From the NCBI RefSeq assembly GCF_004682045.1, contig NZ_QUZT01000042.1:1-59339 (forward strand): a stretch of 59,339 nt of DNA, read 5' to 3'. Both the position numbers and the translations under genes were made by a program. This document shows, piece after piece, positions 50,309 through 59,339 of the stretch (position 1 is the first letter of the stretch; every line of letters begins with the position of its first letter). The notes below the pieces were generated by a model. It did no database searches, was not told the origin of the DNA, and saw nothing but the letters and a program-made list of their open reading frames with translations. This DNA comes from Pseudomonas nabeulensis (lineage in GTDB: Bacteria > Pseudomonadota > Gammaproteobacteria > Pseudomonadales > Pseudomonadaceae).

Positions 50309-52810
50309 ATGACCACAACTCAACCCCTGGAACTGCTGGCACCGTTGTCCGGTGTGCTGCTGGCGCTGGACAAGGTGCCCGACCCAGTGTTTTCCAGCCG
50401 CGTGATCGGCGATGGCCTGTGCATCGACCCCACCTCGCAGACCCTCTGCGCGCCACTGGCCGGGGTGGTCAGTAATATCCAGGACAGTGGGCATGCCGTC
50501 AGCATCACCGATGACCAGGGGGTACAGGTGCTGATGCACATCGGCCTCGACACGGTGAACCTGGCAGGCGAGGGCTTCACGCGCCTGGTGGCGCAGGGCG
50601 AGCGGGTTGAGGCCGGGCAAGCGCTGATCGAGTTCGATGCTGACTACGTGGCACTTCATGCTCGCAGCCTGCTGACCTTGATGCTGGTGGTCAGCGACGA
50701 ACCGTTCACCGTGCTGGCGAACGACCTGGTGGAGAGCGGCCAGCCGCTGTTGCGGTTATCCCCAGGCGAAACCGTTGACACCGTGGATGAGGAAGAAGGC
50801 GATGCGCTGTTCTCCAAACCACTGACCTTGCCCAATGCCAACGGCTTGCACGCCCGCCCGGCGGCGGTGCTTGCCCAGGCGGCGAAAGGCTTCAACGCGA
50901 GCATCTATCTGCACAAACAAACCCAGAGCGCCAACGCCAAATCCCTGGTGGCGATCATGGCGCTGCAGACGGTTCACGGCGATACCTTACAGGTGAGCGC
51001 GGCGGGGGAGGATGCTGACGCGGCGATCAGCGCATTGGTTGCGCTGTTGGCGCAAGGTTGCGGTGAGGACGTCGCGGTGGCGGTGGTTGAGCCGGTGCCG
51101 TCGGCGTCCGTGTTGAAGGGCGTGTGTGCGTCGCCGGGTTCGGCGTTTGGCCAGGTGGTTCAGGTGGCTGAGCCCGAGTTGAACATCACGGAAAAAGGCG
51201 CAGGCGAAGCGGTCGAACGTGCTGCATTGGAACATGCGCTAAACGCCGCAACCGAAGCGCTGCAAGCGTTGCAAGGCAAGGGCGCCCAGGCCGAGATTTT
51301 CCGTGCCCACCAGGAATTGCTCGAAGACCCGACGCTGCTGGAGCACGCCCATGGCCTGCTGGCCCAGGACAAGAGCGCAGCCTTTGCCTGGAACAGCGCC
51401 ACGGTCGCCACCGTCAAGCTGTTCCAGGGGCTGGGCAATGCCCTGATCGCCGAACGGGCGGCGGACCTTTCGGATGTTGGCCAGCGTGTGCTGAAACTGA
51501 TCCTCGGTATTCAAGAAAGCGCTTGGGATTTGCCCGAACGCGCGATCCTGATTGCCGAACAACTGACCCCCTCGCAAACCGCCAGCCTGGATACCCGCAA
51601 GGTGCTGGGCTTTGTCACGGTCGGCGGCGGTGCGACCAGCCACGTTGCCATCCTCGCCCGTGCCCTGGGCTTGCCGGCCATGTGCGGTGTGTCGACTCAC
51701 GTGCTGGCGCTGGCGAACGGTAAGCAGGTCCTGCTCGATGCCGATAAAGGCGAGCTGCACCTGGACCCGAACCTGGCCGAGATCGAGCAACTGGAAGCGT
51801 CGCGCCAGCAGCAAGTGCAGCGGCGTCAGCACGACCTGGCGCAGGTGGCTTTACCGGCAACCACCCGCGACGGCCATCACGTCGAAGTCACTGCCAACGT
51901 GGCCTCGTTGCAAGAGGTCGAGCAGTCCCTGACGCTCGGCGGTGAGGGCGTTGGCCTGCTGCGCTCCGAGTTCCTCTACCTGGACCGCAATCGCGCCCCC
52001 AGCCCCGAGGAACAAGCCGACACCTACACCGCCATCGCCCGTGCCCTGGGCACTGAGCGCAACCTGGTAGTGCGTACCCTGGACGTCGGTGGCGACAAAC
52101 CGTTGGCCTATGTGCCGATGGACGCCGAGACCAACCCTTTCCTGGGTCTGCGCGGCATTCGCCTGTGCCTGGAACGCCCGCAGCTGCTGCGTGAACAGTT
52201 CCGCGCGATCCTCGCCAGTGCCAGGTTGGCGCGGTTGCATATCATGCTGCCAATGGTCAGCCTGCTCTCTGAGCTGCACCTGGCGCGTAAGATTCTTGAG
52301 GAAGAAGCACGGGCCTTCGGCCTTAACGAGTTGCCAAAACTGGGCATCATGGTCGAAGTGCCGTCGGCCGCGTTGATGGCGGATGTGTTCGCGCCCCATG
52401 TGGACTTCTTCTCCATCGGCACCAACGACCTGACCCAATACACCCTGGCCATGGATCGCGATCACCCGCGTTTGGCGAGTCAGGCAGACAGCTTTCACCC
52501 GGCCGTCCTGCGTTTGATCGCCACCACGGTCAAGGCCGCCCACGCTCACGGCAAGTGGGTGGGCGTGTGCGGTGCGCTGGCGTCCGAAGCGCTGGCGGTG
52601 CCGGTGTTGCTTGGGCTGGGGGTGGATGAGTTGTCGGTCAGCGTGCCGTTGATCCCCACCATCAAGGCCACCGTGCGTGAGCTGGATTTGGCGGATTGCC
52701 AACTCATCGCCCGCCAGGTGCTGGGCCTGGAAGAAGCCGCCCAGGTTCGCGAGGCCTTGCGCCTGTATCACGCGGCGACGGTCGAAACCTCATCTGTTGT
52801 GGAGCTTTGA
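50309..52810 (+). CDS. Fused PTS phosphorelay protein EIIA(Glc)-HPr-EI
   Basis: This 833-residue cytoplasmic protein contains the whole soluble phosphorelay. EIIA of the glucose type covers about 1-150, with H62 (SGHAVSI) and phosphorylated H77 (VLMHIGLDTV). HPr covers about 168-255, with H181 (NGLHARPAA). Enzyme I covers about 268-833, with phosphorylated H445 (GGGATSHVAILARALGLP), a PEP-site arginine region (RTLDVGGDKPL) and the catalytic cysteine in GVCGALASEAL near residue 755. It passes phosphate from PEP to TreP's EIIB. Pseudomonads have similar fusions for fructose and N-acetylglucosamine; the setting assigns this one to trehalose. The EIIB-like gene starts two bases after its stop. 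Confidence 0.93.
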   Translation: MTTTQPLELLAPLSGVLLALDKVPDPVFSSRVIGDGLCIDPTSQTLCAPLAGVVSNIQDSGHAVSITDDQGVQVLMHIGLDTVNLAGEGFTRLVAQGERVEAGQALIEFDADYVALHARSLLTLMLVVSDEPFTVLANDLVESGQPLLRLSPGETVDTVDEEEGDALFSKPLTLPNANGLHARPAAVLAQAAKGFNASIYLHKQTQSANAKSLVAIMALQTVHGDTLQVSAAGEDADAAISALVALLAQGCGEDVAVAVVEPVPSASVLKGVCASPGSAFGQVVQVAEPELNITEKGAGEAVERAALEHALNAATEALQALQGKGAQAEIFRAHQELLEDPTLLEHAHGLLAQDKSAAFAWNSATVATVKLFQGLGNALIAERAADLSDVGQRVLKLILGIQESAWDLPERAILIAEQLTPSQTASLDTRKVLGFVTVGGGATSHVAILARALGLPAMCGVSTHVLALANGKQVLLDADKGELHLDPNLAEIEQLEASRQQQVQRRQHDLAQVALPATTRDGHHVEVTANVASLQEVEQSLTLGGEGVGLLRSEFLYLDRNRAPSPEEQADTYTAIARALGTERNLVVRTLDVGGDKPLAYVPMDAETNPFLGLRGIRLCLERPQLLREQFRAILASARLARLHIMLPMVSLLSELHLARKILEEEARAFGLNELPKLGIMVEVPSAALMADVFAPHVDFFSIGTNDLTQYTLAMDRDHPRLASQADSFHPAVLRLIATTVKAAHAHGKWVGVCGALASEALAVPVLLGLGVDELSVSVPLIPTIKATVRELDLADCQLIARQVLGLEEAAQVREALRLYHAATVETSSVVEL

Positions 52811-52812
52811 GC

Positions 52813-53088
52813 ATGTTCGAGAAATTGCAGCAGGCGTTCTGGAAGGCGCTGACGCCGGATTTGATCAAGGAAGAGGTCGTCGCGGCGCCGGGTTTGTTGT
52901 CGGCGGATGTGCTGAATGCGTTGGGTGGGGCGGAAAACCTCAAGTCGCAGCAGCGGGTGGCGCTGACGCGGGTGCGAGTGCAGTTGCGGGATGTGGCGAA
53001 GTTGGATGCGGAGGCGTTAAAAGTGGCGGGTGTGCCGGGGGTGATGCTGCTGACGGATGGCGTGGTGCATCTGCTCACCGGCCTTTAA
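52813..53088 (+). CDS. EIIB-like PTS domain protein lacking the active-site cysteine
   Basis: This 91-residue single-domain protein has the glucose-family EIIB pattern: LLSADVLNALGGAENL, then TRVRVQLRDVAKLD and GVPGVMLLTDGVVHLL. In working EIIB domains a cysteine sits immediately before the T-R-(L/V)-R motif, as C28 does in TreP. Here that stretch reads SQQRVALTRVRV and the protein contains no cysteine at all. It therefore cannot carry phosphate the usual way. It is two bases behind the EIIA-HPr-EI gene and may dock on it or on TreP in a regulatory role. That role is inference. Confidence 0.82.
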   Translation: MFEKLQQAFWKALTPDLIKEEVVAAPGLLSADVLNALGGAENLKSQQRVALTRVRVQLRDVAKLDAEALKVAGVPGVMLLTDGVVHLLTGL

Positions 53089-53104
53089 GCCAAGTGGAGA
53101 TGAA

Positions 53105-53198
53105 AATGTGGGAGGGGGCTTGCCCCCGATAGCGGTGTATCAGTCAACTCATTCAGTGACTGACACTCCCTCATCGGGGGCAAGCCCCCTCCCACATT
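53105..53198. repeat. REPIN between the EIIB-like gene and mltF
   Basis: Perfect REP arms (AATGTGGGAGGGGGCTTG... and complement) around a loop that itself contains a CAGTCA/TGACTG inverted repeat. It separates two convergent genes. Confidence 0.93.
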
Positions 53199-53214
53199 TT
53201 GATCAGCGGTGTTC

Positions 53215-54675
53215 TTATAACTGTGGGTTGTCTTCCGGCGGCTTGGTCTTGTTCACACCCGGCACATGCAGGTTGCCTTCCACCACCTGGTTACCCTCCA
53301 ACTGCGGCTGGGTCACCCAGGTCAGGATGTCGTAATACCGGCGGATGTTGGCCACAAAGTGCACCGGCTCCCCGCCCCGTGCATAACCGTAGCGAGTCTT
53401 GCTGTACCACTGCTTCTGCGACAGGCGCGGCAGCATCTTCTTCACGTCCAGCCACTTGTTCGGGTTCAGGCCTTCGCGCTTGGCCAGGGTGCGTGCATCG
53501 TCCAGATGGCCGGAACCGACGTTGTAGGCGGCGAGAGCGAACCACGTACGATCCGGCTCGGCGATGCTGTCGTCCAGCTCATCCTTAATCTTGGCTAGGT
53601 ACTTGGCGCCGCCCATGATGCTTTGCTTGGGGTCCAGGCGGTTGGACACACCCATGGCCTGGGCGGTGTTCTGAGTCAGCATCATTAGGCCGCGCACGCC
53701 GGTCTTGGAGGTGACCGCCGGTTGCCACAGCGATTCCTGATAGCCGATGGCCGCCAGCAGGCGCCAGTCGACTTTTTCTTCCTTGGCGTAAGTCTTGAAG
53801 TGCTTCTCGTACTTGGGCAGGCGCTGCTGCAAATGCTGGGCGAAGGTGTAGGCGCCGACATAACCCAGCACGTCGACATGCCCGTAGTAGCGGTCTTTGA
53901 GACGCTGCAACGTGCCGTTCTTCTTGACCTTGTCCAGGTAGCTGTTGATCTCGTTGAGCAGGCTGTTGTCTTCGCCTGCCGCCACGGCCCAACTCTGGTT
54001 GCTGGCATCGCCCAGGTCGAACGCCACGCGCACGTTGGGGAAGTACACCTGGTTCATCGCCACTTCGTTGGAGTCCACCAGGGTCAGGTCGATCTGGCCC
54101 TCGTCCACCATGCGCAGCAGGTCGACCACTTCAACGGCGTCGGATTCTTCGTATTCAATGGCAGGATTCTGCTTTTTCAGCGCTGCCAGTTGTTCGGCAT
54201 GGGTGCTGCCCTTGAGCACCATGATCTTCTTGCCCACCAGGTCCGCCGCATTCGTCGGGCGAGACTGGCCATTGCGGTAGATGATCTGCGGGGTGACTTC
54301 CAGGTACGGATGGGAGAAACGCACCTCTTTGAGGCGCTGCTCGCTGCTCACCAGACCGGCGGCGGCGAGGACCGGGCCGTTGGGTTTGCCCAACTGGCCG
54401 AACAGGTCGTCGAGGTTGTCGGCGGTCTCGATCTCGAGCTTTACCCCCAGGTCGTCGGCAAAGCGCTTGACCAGCTCATACTCGAAACCGGTTTCGCCGT
54501 TGCGGTCCTGGAAATACGTGGCCGGGCTGTTCCGGGTAATCACCCGCAATACGCCATCCTCCTTGATTCGCTCGAGCGTGCTGGGCTTATCAACACAGGC
54601 ACTGAGCATCAGGAAGAGTCCGGTTACGATCAGCCATTTGGCGAATCGCGGGCGCAAAGCAGTAGGGGAGAACAT
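53215..54675 (-). CDS. mltF: Membrane-bound lytic murein transglycosylase F
   Basis: MltF cleaves glycan strands of peptidoglycan to 1,6-anhydro ends. The 486-residue protein has an N-terminal lipoprotein-like signal (FLMLSACVDKP), a periplasmic solute-binding (SBP_bac_3) domain (about 45-270), and a lysozyme-like SLT domain with the catalytic E314 in GYQESLWQPAV, the same residue number as in E. coli. AYNVGSGHLDDA supports family 1E. ATG 54675 begins the signal; the frame is open further upstream. It diverges from purL. Confidence 0.94.
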   Translation of the reverse strand: MFSPTALRPRFAKWLIVTGLFLMLSACVDKPSTLERIKEDGVLRVITRNSPATYFQDRNGETGFEYELVKRFADDLGVKLEIETADNLDDLFGQLGKPNGPVLAAAGLVSSEQRLKEVRFSHPYLEVTPQIIYRNGQSRPTNAADLVGKKIMVLKGSTHAEQLAALKKQNPAIEYEESDAVEVVDLLRMVDEGQIDLTLVDSNEVAMNQVYFPNVRVAFDLGDASNQSWAVAAGEDNSLLNEINSYLDKVKKNGTLQRLKDRYYGHVDVLGYVGAYTFAQHLQQRLPKYEKHFKTYAKEEKVDWRLLAAIGYQESLWQPAVTSKTGVRGLMMLTQNTAQAMGVSNRLDPKQSIMGGAKYLAKIKDELDDSIAEPDRTWFALAAYNVGSGHLDDARTLAKREGLNPNKWLDVKKMLPRLSQKQWYSKTRYGYARGGEPVHFVANIRRYYDILTWVTQPQLEGNQVVEGNLHVPGVNKTKPPEDNPQL

Positions 54676-54962
54676 CTGCGCAGTATACGCAAACGGCCCA
54701 CGGCGCCATATCTCGACAGAGGCGGACTTGTCTGCTAGCGCTGCGCAAACTGTGCTGCAGCCCGCAGAAACGGGGCTTGGCGCAGGATTGTGACGGTTAA
54801 AATAACTGCGTGGGATGCCCGGATGCAGGTCTGTAAAGGGGAGGAATCCAGCCAACTGACGTTCGGCAGCAGCCAGCCGTACCGTTTCGGGTGCCGTTGG
54901 CGGCGGTTTACGCTAGAATGCACGGCCTCAAAGCACACCCCCTTCCCGAGGCTGTCCCGAAG

Positions 54963-58859
<3,897 letters not shown>

Positions 58860-58863
58860 GACG

Positions 58864-59175
58864 GTGTACAAGCTCGCCTTCTTTGTGCCCGACAGCCACG
58901 TGGAGACGGTGAAAACCGCCGTCTTCGCCGCCGGCGGCGGGCGCATCGGCGATTACGACAACTGCGCCTGGCAAGTGCTGGGCCAAGGCCAATTCCGCGC
59001 GTTGGACGGCAGCCAGCCGTTTATCGGGCAGGTGGGCCAGGTTGAAGTGGTTGAGGAATGGAGGGTGGAGTTGGTGGTGGCGGATGAGTTGATTATGGCT
59101 GCCGTGGCTGCGTTGAAGCTGAGCCATCCGTACGAGACACCGGCTTATGAAGTGTGGCAGTTGGCGGATTTCTGA
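58864..59175 (+). CDS. YqfO/NIF3-like small protein
   Basis: This 103-residue protein starts MYKLAFFVPDSHVETVKTAV and ends with SHPYETPAYEVWQLADF, the signature of the YqfO domain found alone here and inserted in NIF3-family proteins. The domain resembles PII/CutA folds; its function is unknown. The start is GTG 58864, four bases after the purL stop, so it is probably cotranscribed with purL. A terminator follows. Confidence 0.88.
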   Translation: MYKLAFFVPDSHVETVKTAVFAAGGGRIGDYDNCAWQVLGQGQFRALDGSQPFIGQVGQVEVVEEWRVELVVADELIMAAVAALKLSHPYETPAYEVWQLADF

Positions 59176-59196
59176 TTCGCTGAATGCAAAAACAAG

Positions 59197-59232
59197 AAAC
59201 CCGCTGGGCCAGTTTGGCCGGCGGGTTTTTTG
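59197..59232 (+). terminator. Terminator after purL and the YqfO-like gene
   Basis: AAACCCGC...GGCC and GGCC...GCGGGTTTTTT form a hairpin with a T-run 21 bases past the stop. Confidence 0.88.
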
Positions 59233-59248
59233 TTGGCTGTGAGGGCCG

Positions 59249-59334
59249 CATCGCAGGCAAGTCGAATCGTCGCACCGCCCCTCCCACAATTGGATTGCGA
59301 ACACAGTCAAATGTGGGAGGGGGCTTGCCCTAAT
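59249..59334. repeat. Hybrid REPIN, runs to the window end
   Basis: The left half (59249-59288) is of the long-arm variant containing TCGAATCGTCGCACCG; the right half (59312 on) is the standard REP (TGTGGGAGGGGGCTTGCCC). The arms therefore pair only over TGTGGGAGGGG and part of the distal stem. Confidence 0.85.
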
Positions 59335-59339
59335 GCCAG

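Overview
This window is chromosomal DNA from a Pseudomonas, most likely of the P. fluorescens group. The gene orders queA-tgt-yajC-secD-secF, suhB/trmJ-cysE-iscRSUA-hscBA-fdx-iscX and ndk-rlmN-pilF-rodZ-ispG-hisS-yfgM-bamB-der are those of pseudomonads. Coding DNA is GC-rich with GC-rich third positions, and intergenic gaps carry many Pseudomonas-type paired REP elements (REPINs). Identifications were made by reading protein motifs; no database search was run.

Layout. 1-1266: a small DUF6429-type gene, a decayed P-loop kinase pseudogene and a leftward tRNA-Leu(CAA). 1375-7448: queuosine genes queA and tgt, the Sec accessory genes yajC-secD-secF, and a glycine-zipper envelope protein. 7652-16072: suhB (leftward) diverging from trmJ-cysE, then the complete ISC iron-sulfur operon with a recognisable IscR operator. 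16165-25494: ndk, rlmN, pilF, rodZ, ispG, hisS, yfgM, bamB and der, a housekeeping run with very short spacers. 25610-27537: an aminotransferase overlapping an omega-amidase gene. 27725-29568: leftward leuA with a probable 25-residue leader peptide. 29769-36909: leftward block with a LysR regulator, xseA, an M23 peptidase and a 1295-residue toxin-like protein. 37009-44706: a TauE/SafE exporter, a conserved CxxC protein, guaB-guaA, a lipoprotein, a Tat-signal FAD oxidoreductase and its small exported neighbour. 44722-53088: trehalose uptake and catabolism (treR, treP, treC, a maltoporin-like porin, an EIIA-HPr-EI fusion and an EIIB-like protein with no cysteine). 53215-59175: mltF (leftward), purL and a YqfO-like gene.

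How the genes work together. The ISC genes build and deliver Fe-S clusters, and their products supply Fe-S enzymes encoded nearby (IspG, RlmN, and LeuC/D partners elsewhere). CysE feeds the cysteine that IscS consumes. The trehalose block looks self-sufficient: an outer-membrane porin, a EIIBC permease, a fused phosphorelay that supplies every soluble PTS step, a phosphotrehalase, and a repressor with two matching operators. guaBA and purL are both purine synthesis genes but lie in separate units.

The least ordinary items are the EIIB-like protein that has lost its phosphorylatable cysteine, the toxin-like giant gene with a GExH...E...H C-terminal domain, the leuA leader, the double-lesion kinase pseudogene, and the several distinct architectures of REP element, including a nested one, a 40-bp-arm variant and a hybrid.
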